Origin: Sipunculus nudus
Lineage: Eukaryota; Annelida; Sipuncula; Golfingiida; Sipunculidae
Assembly: GCA_026874595.1 (NCBI GenBank)
Contig: CM049320.1
Span: forward strand, 44,898,714 to 44,962,713
DNA: 64,000 bases
Direction of reading: 5' to 3'
Shown here: in pieces, positions 34,560 to 45,539 of the stretch
How the letters are laid out: each line of letters begins with the position of its first letter
Numbering within the stretch: the stretch's first letter is position 1
Made by a program: the position numbers and the translations under genes
Notes under the pieces: generated by a model
Told to the model about the DNA's origin: nothing
The model's database searches: none
What the model saw: the letters and a program-made list of their open reading frames with translations, nothing else

Positions 34560-35460
34560 GCTGCAAACAGTTCATCTTGTTCTTCCCCCTTATCATACCA
34601 TAACGCAAGGCCTCTTTATTATATATTTGGAATACAGTCCATTCAAGAACCTAGAGCAAAGCTAAGGTCAAATTCCATGTGAGGAATAGGATTTCTCTGG
34701 TTAATGAGGTCTAACTGTTTATTAAGCCTGCAGCTCCACTTTACTATACCATCTTGAGCTTCTTGTTTACAAGAGTGTAACTGCTGTATTAGTACCTCTG
34801 TGGGGAGCACATTGCCGAAGTACATGTACCTGTCAAATTTATTAAGTATATCTGTAGGAGTGGATTCATCAGGCATATGCAAAAGAACACTACTTGCTGT
34901 TCCCGTTACAGACTGGTGAATCGCTAACAGAATTTATCATAGACTTGAGATGGGAGCGCCATTGTTCGGAGCTACCGGTTTTATCGTGGTTCCCTGAAAA
35001 GGAAGTTTTTGGGATATTATACTGTAACCAGTAGCCCCAAATGGCACCTGAATTGTATCACCCCTTCTGTGTTTAAACTCTACTATCATCGAATTTACCT
35101 CGAAATCTGAATGAAAATCGAGCTTTGTTACTATTTCTGAGATACGTCCAACTTAGGATACCTTGAAGGAAGAAGAATTTAACGAATCGAGTATTTTGTT
35201 GTGAATAAGATGAGACACCTCAGTAATGGAGGAAACCCCAGCATGTTCAAGAGAGATTTTGATATTTGAATCCCTTTTTAAGGAGCAACCTGATAGCTTA
35301 CCTGGCCTTTATGGCAGAGTCTTTAATTTCCAAAACTAAAACCGCGGCCAGTGCAACGGCTATAGTTTGTGCTTCTCTTACAAGCAAAACGTGTGGGAGT
35401 TTCTATTTGCGGGAACTCCTCAGTAATCTCAAATTCGTTCACATTCGTTCCATGTAAGGT
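34560..35460 (-). pseudogene. G1 Gag capsid region, degenerate
   Basis: The minus strand begins near 35452 with MEGTNVNEFEI and passes through many stops. Recognisable capsid pieces are SGNHDKTGSSEQWRSHLKSM (about 35000-34930) and STPTDILNKFDRYMYFGNVL then WSCRLNKQLDLI (34870-34690), typical helices of gypsy Gag. The start is uncertain. Confidence 0.6.
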
Positions 35461-35948
35461 GACGACCCGTGTTATGTCATCTGATTTAACCACCTTCTCT
35501 TTTTAATACAAATGTATGAATAGATGGGATGGAATGTGATCTTTAAGGTCAATGACAGACAATAGCAATGGTGTAAACTGTCTTAAGTCGTCCTACGATG
35601 TTCAAATACTAGCGTTACGTATTCCGTCACGAATATTCGGTCACACACACAGTTAGTCCAAATTTGATTAAGCAGTAAGACGGACTTGCTTCACATGTTT
35701 TATCAGCCATATAACGTTACAGAGACGATTCCACCCTTGCGATCTCTGGTGGAAACACGTTTCATCTCCCCCTATATGAGAGAATATGTATGCATGGGTT
35801 TTCTTTGTTTCAATATCAGATTATGAACATGCTTTACCACTTGATATTTTTATACTAATAAAATGAGTCCGTGATTGAACTGTCCATGAAATATATGAAA
35901 TTATAATGTGGTTTAGAAATACCAACTGAAATTATGGTGACTGCTTGT
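35461..35948. other. Leader or flank between G1 and R1
   Basis: No gene. It includes a 33-bp block (35727-35759) shared with 46019-46053, and a purine-rich stretch on the minus strand (35774-35762, TATAGGGGGAGAT) that could be the polypurine tract of another element. The 5' LTR of G1 would be expected here but is not recognisable. Confidence 0.45.
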
Positions 35949-36784
35949 TGTTACGGAACCTAATATAAACAGATCACGTATGCGTGATAAACACAAATTT
36001 TGTAACGGAGATAAAAACAAATCAGATTCTATAACACTAGGCAGCGTGAAATGTCTAGGGGAATGAATAAAGAAGTCGGTGGATTTTTGTTAACAAATAA
36101 ATATTAACAAATAAATATATTTAATAAAGTTATTCTTAAAACAACCCTAACAATACAATACACTAAATCAATACAATTGTACAGTAAAACAGCGGTACAG
36201 CAACAAGTCAATACAATCACATAGAAAATAATGTGCACAGTATCTGGATACCAACACCATCACAACGATAAGTCCTTAAAATGTAAACTCTCGGAGAATG
36301 ACAGTCCAGTGGAATGTTCTTGCAACAACCCAGAAAGTAAACTGAAGTCCAAATGCATAAAATCCAGGAGAAAGTCTTTGAAAGTCTATAATTGCCGCAT
36401 TAGTCGGATAAGGTCCTAGAATCTGACACACGCTTCTGCGTCCGCTGGAGTCTTCTCTTCTATGACCTCTGCCTGGTTCAAAAACACAGCCCCTCTATAT
36501 ACCTTCATACCCCAAGCCGAGAATTTTCCACTTCTCGAACAGTCCATAAGATCTTGCACAACACAGTCTACACGCGTTTCAGGAATTCTCCAGAAAATCA
36601 GCGATGTGTATCTCTACATACCAGGCTCATCACGTGACCCCGACCAGGCGTGAAAACCCAAGGCTCACATGACAACGAGAGTTCAACCAGTACGGATGAA
36701 ACATAGAATGTAATACGCGGCCAGACACGAGTGCCACAACAGGAGTTACGCCCTTGTCACATAATAAAAAGAGCACCTGTAACA
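35949..36784 (-). repeat. 3' LTR of R1
   Basis: 836 bp; on the minus strand TGTTACAGGTGC... to ...GGTTCCGTAACA, directly after the polypurine tract. A TATA-like box (GGTATATAGAGG) lies near 36500. It is homologous to the solo LTR at 42713-43469, which lies in the opposite orientation. Flanking CTTGT (35944-35948) would be the 3' target copy, but no 5' partner is available. Confidence 0.88.
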
Positions 36785-36798
36785 CTCCCCCTCCTTTT
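36785..36798 (-). promoter_or_regulatory. Polypurine tract of R1
   Basis: Minus strand AAAAGGAGGGGGAG immediately precedes the LTR start TGTTACAGG. Confidence 0.9.
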
Positions 36799-36872
36799 GC
36801 GATCACAATCACTTAATCCGTACAACAATCATCTTATTAACAACCTTACAAAAACATCTTGTTTACAACATT

Positions 36873-38442
36873 TTATAAACATCTCGATAAGCAATCAGCA
36901 AGTACATTGTCTTTCCCTTTAATGTGTATGATATCAAGATTGTAATCCTGTAAGAACAAACTCCATCTCAACATTCTTTGATTTTTACACTTTAACTTGT
37001 TCATGAATGTGAGGGGATTGTGATCACTGAAGACAATGAGAGGCCTGACTGATGAAGTAACATAAACTTCAAAATATTGCAACGCCAAAATCAAAGCCAA
37101 ACATTCTTTTTCAATAGTGGAGTAATTTTTCTGGTTTGCATTAAACTTTCTTGAGAAATAACAAATTGGATGATCTATGCCATCATTGCCTTCTTGTAAC
37201 AACACAGCACCAGCAGCAGTATCACTAGCATCCACAGCTAACTTAAAAGGTACAGAAAAGTCTCGAGCTGTTAAAACTGGTGAACTTTGCAGAATTGCTT
37301 TCAAATTCTGAAATGCACTTTCACATTGAACATTCCATACAAACTTTTGTCTGTTCCTTAACAAATTAGTCAAAGGTTCAGCTACAGCAGCAAAATTTGG
37401 ACAAAACTTCCTGTAGTACCCAACCATACCAAGAAAACGAATTATTTGCTTTTTGTTCTCTGGTCTAGGAAATGCAGAAATAGCATTTATTTTAGTATCA
37501 ACAGGTTTTACCTGACCCTGCTTACAATATGACCCAAAATGTTACTTGTGCATGACAAAACTCAGATTTCACTAATTTGACGGTCAGACGTGCTTCACTG
37601 AGTCTTTCGAAGAGGTCGCGAAGAATTTGCAGATGTTTCTCCCAGGTGTCGCTGTACACGATAAGGTCATCAATATATACGTCGCAGCCCTGAATGTCCT
37701 TGACAACCATATGGATGAGGCGCTGGAACGTGGCTGGCGAGTTCTTCATGCCAAACGGCATAACTTTATACTGGTACAGTCCTTGCGGCGTCACAAATGC
37801 GGACACTTCTTTCGCTCGTTCTGTCAGCGGAACTTGCCAGAATCCTTTTAGCAAGTCAAACTTGGAGACATATCTAGAGCTTCTGACTCTATCAATACAA
37901 TCATCGGTCCTCGGAATCGGGAACGTGTCAGTCTTGGTGACAGAGTTTAGTTTTCGATAATCTGTGCACATACGGTAACTTCCATCAGGTTTTGGCACAA
38001 GAATACATGGTGAACTCCAGTTAATGTTACTAGGTTCAATAAAAGCATTGTCCAGCAAATATTGAATCTCATCCTGTAGATACTTTTGCTTTTCTGGATT
38101 CAGTCTATATGGATGTTGCTTGACTGCGCTTGCCTCGCCAACATCGACGTCATGGCAAAACATGTTAGTTTGCGTTGGAATGTCACCAAAAAAATGTTCA
38201 TAATTCCACAGCAGGTTCTTTAGGTCATGTTGTTGTTGTGAGGTAAAGTGTGACAGTTTGGCATCCAGGTTTTTAAGCACATCTGATTTTTTTAATGGTA
38301 CTGTACCACACTGAATGTCTACATCACACTTACAATCAGTATTTACGTTAACTGGGTCAGGGTGAGTTTTTACACAATTAACAGCAGTAACATTTTGTAC
38401 AACATCTGGTGCGCTACTTCTGTCATAATATGGTTTCAACAT
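36873..38442 (-). pseudogene. R1 reverse transcriptase and RNase H
   Basis: The minus-strand frame from 38442 contains an RT preamble (KPDGSYRMCTDYRKLN, SKFDLLKGFWQVPL, MPFGMKNSPATFQRL) and the catalytic VYIDDLIVYSDTW near 37690. It stops near 37522 after VTFWVIL. A frameshift of about 95 bp of disturbed sequence leads to the frame 37427-36873. That frame holds the thumb (MVGYYRKFCPNFAAVAEPLT) and RNase H with LAVDASDTAAGAVLLQEG, the E in TIEKECLAL, and FSDHNPLTF, ending HIKGKDNVLADCLSRCL then stop. All catalytic acids are present. RNase H is the last pol domain here, and only about 75 bp separates its stop from the polypurine tract. Confidence 0.9.
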
Positions 38443-38457
38443 TTTAACATGGCACAG

Positions 38458-39600
38458 TTATTTCTTCTGCCGTTTTTCTGGTGTCAACAGTATGTAATTT
38501 AAATCACTGACTTTCTTGTCAACAATGTAAGGACCAAAATACCTAAAATAATGCAGAGGTCTGCCAGGGATGGGAAGTAAAGCAAGGACCTTTTCACCAG
38601 GCTCAAACGTCCTACTTACAGTGTCTTTGTCATACTTTGTTTTCATTTTACTTTGTGCAGATTTAAGATTTGACTTTGCAATCTCACAAGCATTGTGTAG
38701 TTTAGTGCGAAAGTCTGAGACATACTGCAGTAAACCAAGAGAATCAGGATTTTCACACAAGAGTTTTTCTTTAAGCAGTTTCAATGGACCTCGAACGGAG
38801 TGTCTAAAACCTATTCAAAGGGACTGAAACCCAAGGACTCTTGAAAGGATTCTCTGAGAGCAAACAGCAATAGATGGATTCCTACATCTCAGTCTTTCTG
38901 TGTGACATAGCAAGAAGTCCTGATCATGTTTTTTAATGTCTGGTGAAAACGCTCGAGGGCGCTCTTACTTTCAGGATGGTATGGCGAAGAGCTGTACTGT
39001 TTTATACCTAGCTCAAGCATAACTTGTTGGAATAAGCCAGACATAAAATTAGACCCTTGGTCAGACCTGACGGATTTGGTAATCCAAAAGTTGTAAAAAA
39101 CTTGGTCAGAGCTTTGACAACACTTTTGACATTAATTGTGCGCAATGGTATTGCCTCAGGGAACCTGGTAGATACGCACATAATTGTCAGCAAGTATTCA
39201 TGTCCAGATTTTCCTTTGGTCAGTGGTCCAACACAATCAACAATAATCCTACTGAATGGTTCCTCGAAAGCAGGAATAGGCGTAAGTGGGGCCTTAGGAG
39301 GATTCTGATTGGGCTTGCCTACCACCTGGCATGTGTGGCATGATTTACAATATTGTACATCTTTCCTGAGGTAAGGCCAATAGAATTGTGTACTTACTTT
39401 CTGATAAGTTTTATTTATACCTACATGGCCAGACAAAGGAGCCTCATGTGTCATGCTTAGAACTTCACTGCGAAAGCTTTTGGGCATTACTATTTGATGT
39501 TTGATGGCCCACTCATCATCAGCGCATGCATCAGGTGGTCGCCATTTACGCATAAGCACTCCGTTTTTGACATAGAAACAAACTGGGTTCTATGACAGTT
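38458..39600 (-). pseudogene. R1 integrase, upstream of RT
   Basis: The minus-strand frame 39559-39008 gives the HHCC finger (THEAPLSGHVGINKTYQK, then CKSCHTCQ) and the first core Asp (RIIVDCVGPLTKGKSG). A frameshift near 39070 moves to the frame with SDQGSNFMSGLFQQ and SALERFHQTL, the second Asp and the Glu. After a stop and shift near 38880-38790 the C-terminal domain continues at 38784 (VSRTFEPGEKVLALLPIPG, FRYFGPYIV, LLTPEKRQKK) and ends in TAA. The same frame then reads LCHV and KMLKPYYD into the RT region. This proves integrase lies directly before RT. Confidence 0.88.
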
Positions 39601-39676
39601 CATCTTTAGAAACTGCCCTGGGAAACAGACATGAAATATCAGGGTCCTTATGCTGTTCCGCGATATGTTCTGACCT

Positions 39677-40330
39677 TTAGAATGATGCATCCTGTACGGG
39701 CGAGTCATTAGACGAGTCACTAGTGACTTCCAGAGTGTTATCATCTGGAGCATTATCCTCATGTGTGTTTTTCTTGGCCATAGATCTAGTTACAGCGCAT
39801 GGATACAAATCAGGAATTTCCTGACTTTCCGAATCAGTGTCCTGATCAAGTGATGGCTTTTCTGTCAATATCGGTACAGGCTGTACTTTGGCATCTGCAA
39901 TATCATTGCCTAGCAGCAACTGAATTCCCTTAAAGGGTAAAATAGTTCTAATGCCCACAGTAATATTCCCAGAAATCAAATCTGACTTTAAATGGATACT
40001 GTAAAGCGGAACTGAAATGTGCCTGTCTGAAAACACATCATTAACAAGTGCATGTGCACCAGTAAAAGACCTACCAGAAAATGGCAGTGTTTGCTAACAT
40101 GACAGTCTGGCCTGAACCAGTGTCCCTCAAAATTCTAATAGGGGTAGAATCTGAAAAACCACTTGAAAGTGATACAAAACCATCATGTATGAATGGCTCA
40201 AATAACTCCATTTCAGAGTCAGGAGAGGAATCTACTACCTCAACCTCACCAAACAAAGAACTGCCATTGAAGGTGTCAGTCATAAACTCCGTTTCAGAGT
40301 CATCTAAGGAATCTACATCCTTTTTATCAT
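39677..40330 (-). pseudogene. R1 protease
   Basis: The minus strand shows PIRILRDTGSGQTVMLANT with the D-T-G active site near 40120. In shifted frames it continues with SVPLYSIHLKSDLISG and a GIRTILPFKGIQLLLGNDIA motif, the flap and C-terminal strands of a retroviral-type protease. An acidic linker leads towards integrase. At least one frameshift lies near 40075-40040. Confidence 0.8.
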
Positions 40331-40679
40331 CAAACTCCTCATGGGAGTCAACAGAGGAATTTTCCTCAGCAGAAACAAACTTTTGTTTGTCATAAGAGGA
40401 CCTGGCCTCATTTGGAATACTCTCGCAAGAGTCATAAAAGGACTTAGCCTTATTTAAAGGATATTACTCGCAGGAGTCTTGAAAGGACCTAGCCTTATTT
40501 AATTCCTCGCAGGAATCAACTGAGGTTTTTTATCCCGCAATCTACGGAATCTTCTTGGGATTTAGACGGCACTTGGGCCTCCGTAGCATCAAACTCTTTA
40601 TTTGAGTCAACGAAGGAGTTGTACCCCTTATTTACATGAAAAGAGCCTGGCTCTTGTACTATGCTATGCATAGATTTTG

Positions 40680-41950
40680 AAACAAAACCAGAAAGTTTGC
40701 TATTTGGTCTATTCGCAAGTTTCCAGCAGTTTGATATTAGATGACCTTTCTTCTTGCAGTGATTACAGATTTTCTTTGAAAATGACTGGTCTTTGTTGGA
40801 CTAAGACACAGTGGACGTTGACTGAGATGTAGCTATGGGCTTTGCTACCAGGACTACTAGTACTGGGTGACTGCGCTGTAAACTTCTTTTGACCATACTG
40901 TTTTACATTTTTATTTGTGAATGACTGGTTTGATTTGCTAGTAAAGGACATTGTGTGTCAATGAATAACCATCAGCTAATTGAGCAGCAATGTCAAGTGT
41001 TTCAGGACTTTTCTCATCGAGAAAAGTTTAAACATCTGCGTTAATGCAGCGCTTGAATTCTTCAAGCAAAATCAACTGGCGCAATTTGTCATAATCTTTC
41101 ATTACATTTTTAGAACTACACCAGCTATCAAACAACTGCTCTTTTGTCCTAGCAAATTCAACGTAGGTCTGTTCTTTGCGCTTTTCCCAGTTTCTGAATT
41201 TCTGGCGGTAAGCCTCTGGAACTAACTCATACCTTTTAGGATTAACCGTTTACCAGGTCATAGTCAGCAGCAGCTTCTACTGAAAGCTCTGTATAAATTT
41301 CTCTCGCCTTGCCAGTAAATACACTTTGTTACAGCATAGTCCAATTTTCCTTAGGCCATTTTAAATTTTCAGCTACCTTCTCAAAGTGTAAGAAATATTT
41401 ATCAACCTCTTTTTCTTGAAAAGGTAGGACAAGTCTAATGTGTTTAGTAACATCAAAACTGTGAGTTGGGGGAGCACTCAGACTACGTTCTATTTTAAGT
41501 CTTTCTAACCCCAGTCGTTTTAACCCAATTTCTTTTTCTTTTTCTAGTCTGTCTCTTTCTAACCTTACATGTTCTTCCCTCTCTTCTCTCTATTTTTTTC
41601 CAATTCTAACTGTTTTAATGCTAGCTCATGTTGCATTTCTAACTTCTCAAATTTCAATTGCATAGCAAGGCTATCATTTTTTTATGTTTCAACTTCAGTC
41701 TCTTCAATTAAACCTTTGCTAACTAGATCTTGCATGATTTTAGCAATGATATCAGGCTTTCTCAAAGCTTTTTTCACATTTTTTTCACGCTTTTTAAAGA
41801 GCCTTCCTGATCTGGTTCGATATGTTTTTCTGGGCTCTTTGTTTTGCTCGTAGTTGAGATTGGTGATTTAGTGAGTGTATCACCTTTTTGAACTGTTTTT
41901 CTGGTGTAGATTGTGTTGTATTGTCACTCACATTTTGATCTGGTATACGT
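40680..41950 (-). pseudogene. R1 Gag with coiled coil, SCAN-related capsid and zinc knuckle
   Basis: Minus strand, in order: a charged coiled coil (EKLEMQHELALKQLELEK, about 41660-41590); the capsid N-terminus (FDVTKHIRLVLPFQEKEVDK, YFLHFEKVAENLKWPKENW, 41460-41340); a C-terminal capsid stretch (ELVPEAYRQKFRNWEKRKEQ, about 41240-41170, and LILLEEFKRCI); and a CCHC knuckle (CNHCKKKGHLISNC, near 40765-40724). The C-terminal capsid of Gmr1-type elements is the reported source of the vertebrate SCAN domain. Many stops and frameshifts are present. Confidence 0.78.
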
Positions 41951-41978
41951 ACTGTTATTTTGCTAGCTGAGAGAAGTA

Positions 41979-42707
41979 CTAAGCACTGCTTTTCCTCCTT
42001 TGCTGTTTTCTTTTGTGTGGGTCATGACTGACTGACATGAGGGCTTCATCTGTGGATGGTATGAGTTTTTTTTTTGTACGTCGACTCATCAGTCGCTGTA
42101 CAGCACTACCATTCAGTCCTTCCATTGGTACATTTCTTAAGTTTAGGAGTCCTAGATACGGGTCCTCCCTATTTTTAGCACATTTCCGCATGAGCTTTTT
42201 TGCGATTTTCACATGTGCTTCTTCACATCCTTTTGATTGACTGTGGGACTTGACATTTTATGCTCAAATTTCAACTTCCCAATGAATATTTTAAACTGAT
42301 CACTGCTGTACTGGGGAACTCCATCGCTTATAACAGTATCTGGTATACCATGGCTGGAAAAATGTTGTTTTAATTTAGAGATGACATTTTGTGATGTGGC
42401 TTCCTCTCCTAGATTATCTATTTCGAAAAAGTTACTGTAGTAATCTACAGTCATGGGGTATTATCTTTTCTCCAGTGCGAAAAGGTCTGTAGCTTCTTTG
42501 GCCCAAGGCCTGCTTGGTACCTTATGTAAATACAGTGGTTCTGGTGCTTGACTCGGTGCTTCAGATGCACGTTTCACAATTGCTTATGTATTCTCTAATC
42601 TCAGAAGACATACCTGGCCAAAAGATTGATTCTCTCACCTTTCTCAGACATGCATTGATCCCCATGTAGCCTGTGTGGATTGTACTTTTCATCTCAGCTC
42701 TCATGGA
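41979..42707 (-). pseudogene. K1 integrase, core and C-terminal part
   Basis: Read from 42707 downwards on the minus strand: the end of the zinc finger (STIHTGYMGINACLRKVRES, FWPGMSSEIREY), then the core in other frames (TVDYYSNFFEIDNLGEE; VISDGVPQYSSDQF, where the usual D-N-G has become D-G-V). After the region where the catalytic Glu is expected comes VKIAKKLMRKCAKNREDPYL, GLLNLRNVPMEGLNGSAVQR and LMSRRTKKKLIPSTDEA. The second Asp is kept; the Glu region is frameshifted. Confidence 0.8.
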
Positions 42708-42712
42708 TCTGG

Positions 42713-43469
42713 TGTTACAGGTGCTCTTTTGTGTGTCACGGGCGTGGCTCGTTTTGTTGTTACATTGCGTACTGGTTGAACTCTCGTTGTTATGTGGGCC
42801 TTGAGTTTTCCCCTTGGTAGTTGGTCACGTGATTAGCCTGGTATGTGTGGAGATACACACGGCTGTGTCTTTCTGGAGAGTTCCTGAAACGCCTGTTTAC
42901 TGTGGAGTAGGGTACTTTGTAGACTGTTCGAGAAGTAGAAGGTTCATGGCCTAGGGTGTGAAGGTATATAACGGGCTGTTTTTTAGAACCAAGGGGCAGA
43001 CAGCAGAGCAGATACCAGCGGACGCAGAAGCGTGTGTCAGATTCTAAAGATCTTATCCGACGAATGCGGCAATTATAGATATTTCAAGAACTTTCCTGGA
43101 TTTATACACTGTACTTCAGTTTACTTTCCCCTGGACTGTCATTCTCCGAGAGCTTACATTCAAAGGACTTATTTTGGTGACACTGTTGGTATTCAGGTAT
43201 TGTACCATTATCTTTCTTTGTGATCGTATTGACTTGTTGCTATACCGATGTTTCAATGCATAATTGTATTGATTTAGTGTATTGTATTGTTAGGATTGTT
43301 TTAGGAATAAATTATAGTTATTTGTTAACAAAAAACCACTGACTTCTTTATTCATTCCCCTTGACATTTCCTGCTGCCTAGTGTTACAGAATCTGATTTT
43401 TTTTAATCTCCATTACAAAATTTGTGTTCATCACGCATACGTGATCTGTTTATATCAGGTTCCGTAACA
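42713..43469 (+). repeat. Solo LTR of the R1 (Gmr1-like) family inside K1 integrase
   Basis: 757 bp, TGTTACAGG... to ...TTCCGTAACA, homologous along its length to the R1 LTR (35949-36784) but in the opposite orientation. It is flanked by a perfect 5-bp target duplication TCTGG (42708-42712 and 43470-43474). The K1 integrase frame resumes on the far side. It has a TATA box (TATATAA at 42965) and AATAAA near 43307. It is the product of LTR-LTR recombination after an independent insertion. Confidence 0.95.
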
Positions 43470-43474
43470 TCTGG

Positions 43475-44150
43475 GTATGATGATTCTATCACGTCGCACC
43501 ACAAGCCCATCTTTTAGTGCAAGTTCATCCCGAAATGGAAAGTGCGGTGTTTTACTTAAAGCGAGATTTCACTGACTTTCTGGCCATCCTGACATTATGA
43601 CCTCTTTCAGCAGCTTCATTGTGCTATCGGCTTCTGTTGCCTTCTGTATGTCTTCCATGTTCCAGACAATTGCTTTTAATTGGGAGAAACAATACACCAT
43701 GAATGTCCTCTTGTTGATTTGTATGGCACAGCGACTTTAATGTTAGTGGTGCTCTTGGGAGCGTATCCGCAACAGGTATTGCTTTTCTTGACTTATATTC
43801 TATCTCGTAGCCATACAGTTGCGTTCTTAAGAGATGATTTAGGAGTCGTCTTGGTGCAGTTGCAAGGATTTTACTGCAGATTGAAACCAGCGGTTAATGG
43901 TCAGTGATTATTTTCACACTGCGACCATAAGTGTAGTGATGGAATTTTTCTAGGCCGAAGCATACTGCCATCTCTGTTTCTATCTGAACGTAACGGCGTT
44001 CGGTGTTGGATAGTGATCTGCTAGCGAAAGCTACAGGTTTACCTTCTTGAAACATGGCTTACCCCATGCCATATTCCGATGCGTCATTCTCAATGATAAG
44101 TCCTTTGCTAGGATCGTAGAACTGGAGGACAGGTGCTTTGGTAAGTAATA
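43475..44150 (-). pseudogene. K1 RNase H and linker to integrase
   Basis: The minus strand reads EGKPVAFASRSLSNTERRYV then QIETEMAVCFGLEKFHHYTY near 44040-43925, the central RNase H motif with its Glu. VKIITDH follows with a stop, and AGKAIPVADTL-like remnants come later. At its integrase end it reads RRDRIIIP up to the solo LTR at 43474. Many stops. Confidence 0.72.
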
Positions 44151-44153
44151 TCT

Positions 44154-45119
44154 TTACCTTCTCAAAGGCAGTCTGTTGTAAGAGGACCATGTCCATTGGA
44201 CATCTTTCTTGAGGAGGTTAAACATTGGTTCTAGTGTGGTGGTTAATCCCGGTAAGAACTTCGCGAGGTAGTTCACCATGCCTAGATACCTTCGTAGTTG
44301 TTCAATGTTGTTTGGAGGTGGCATTTCCAGTATTGCCTTCACTTTAGCAGGGTCACTTTGAAAGTCTTTATTCAAGATGAGATGGCCCATGAATGTGATT
44401 TGTTGTAGTGTTAATTCCAGCTTTTCCTGATTAAATTTAATGTTTTTTCCTGGCAGCACCTCAGAAACTTCTCAAAGTTGGCATCATGATCTTCCATGAT
44501 CTTCCCATGTGTCACGATGTCATCCGCTATACATACAACTCCCTTGCGTCCCTCAAGGGCTTCCATTAACTTCCTTTGGAATATTTCTGCGGAGACACTC
44601 GTTCTGAATGGTAGACGTAACCATCTATATCTCCCAAAACAAGTTTGGAACGTAGTTAGCAGGTTAGACTCATCATCCAGCCCTGTGCAAATAGCCAGCT
44701 ACTAGGTCTGCTTGAGAGGGCACAGTGGACATTCCTTTTTCATGAAGGGTTTAATCTATTATAGGTTATGTGTCATGTTCACGGATCAACGCTTTATTGA
44801 GTTCATGCGGGTCTAAACACACGCGCAGTTCGCCATTTTTCTTCACTTGCATCACTATCTGACTCACCCATGGTGCTGGTTCACTGACTGGCGTTATTAC
44901 TCCTAGACTGACCAGTCGTTGTAGTTCAGTTTTTAGTTTAGGTCTCACAGAAAGAGGTACACGACGTGATGGCATTACAACAGGAATAACATCCTTGTTG
45001 ACTTGGAGGTAATGCTTCCCTGGCAGCTTGCCAATAGCGCCATTAAACACTTTTTGCAACCGTTCAGAGAAACCTGTCACGCTTTCTTCATTCTCTGAGT
45101 TTACTGTCACTAGCTCCAT
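44154..45119 (-). pseudogene. K1 reverse transcriptase
   Basis: The minus-strand frame 45119-44766 holds the RT N-terminus (PGKHYLQVNKDVIPVVMPSR, SVRPKLKTELQRLVSLGVIT, PWVSQIVMQVKKNGELRVCL, DPHELNKALIRE). The middle is broken. The catalytic box reads VVCIADDIVTHG near 44530, followed by the thumb in 44459-44154 (LTLQQITFMGHLILNKDF, LRRYLGMVNYLAKFLPGLT). Confidence 0.82.
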
Positions 45120-45205
45120 CTGCTCAGCTGCTCTAAGTCCTATCAGTGGAGTTAATTATTTTCCACTACCTGGAATTCTACATTATACTTCCTTCCATTT
45201 TTTTT

Positions 45206-45538
45206 TTAATTCTTAATGATACAGCGACAGGAGCCTGGTGGTTTCATTACAGTATCATTCAACATTTTCAGGGTTGTGGTATTAGTTTGGTATTCTTTGA
45301 CAAAGCAGGCTGGCAATATGTTGGCTGATGCTCCTGTATCTACTTGGAATGCAACACTTTTGCCATTGACTAGCATATGACACCTAAAGTCGCTAGGCGT
45401 GTTATTTAGCGGGGTTTCCTCAGTGACTTTATTCAACCACTGTGACGGAGATTCATTCTCAGAATCACTTTCAGTTTCAGTTTCAGACTGAGTGCCGATC
45501 TGATGTACAGGCCTTTTGTCTCTTTTTCCAAGGTACAT
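45206..45538 (-). pseudogene. K1 protease
   Basis: The minus strand shows KSVAFQVDTGASANILPACF with the D-T-G site near 45340, preceded by an acidic linker (ETETESDSENESPSQW). The start is not defined, because Gag and protease are joined through frameshifts. Confidence 0.78.
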
Positions 45539-45539
45539 T

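Larger units (their letters stand above)
10918..35460 (-). mobile_element. G1: minus-strand Ty3/gypsy retrotransposon carrying at least four nested insertions
   Basis: Read on the minus strand the parts are in canonical gypsy order: gag (about 35460-34560), gag C-terminus and protease (34520-34070), RT (34053-33001), RNase H (33000-31900), integrase (31866-29640 and 22257-22008), polypurine tract (11651-11638) and 3' LTR (11637-10918). Removing M1 (about 9.93 kb), TX1 (about 7.34 kb), a LINE fragment (about 0.88 kb) and an inverted-repeat element (about 0.53 kb) leaves about 6.3 kb, a usual gypsy length. Two insertions are proved by target duplications and by reading frames that resume across them. 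The 5' LTR is not found, and every ORF is broken. The 5' limit given is the presumed gag start; the leader may extend to about 35760. Confidence 0.8.
35949..41955 (-). mobile_element. R1: Gmr1-like gypsy element with copia-like pol order
   Basis: On the minus strand the order is gag (about 41950-40680), protease (40283-39680), integrase (39600-38458), RT (38442-37470), RNase H (37427-36873), polypurine tract and 3' LTR (36784-35949). Integrase before RT is the hallmark of Gmr1-type Ty3/gypsy elements. Integrase and RT stand in one reading frame separated by a single TAA, so the order is not an artefact of rearrangement. The 5' LTR is missing; the element meets K1 sequence at about 41955-41975. 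Confidence 0.87.
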
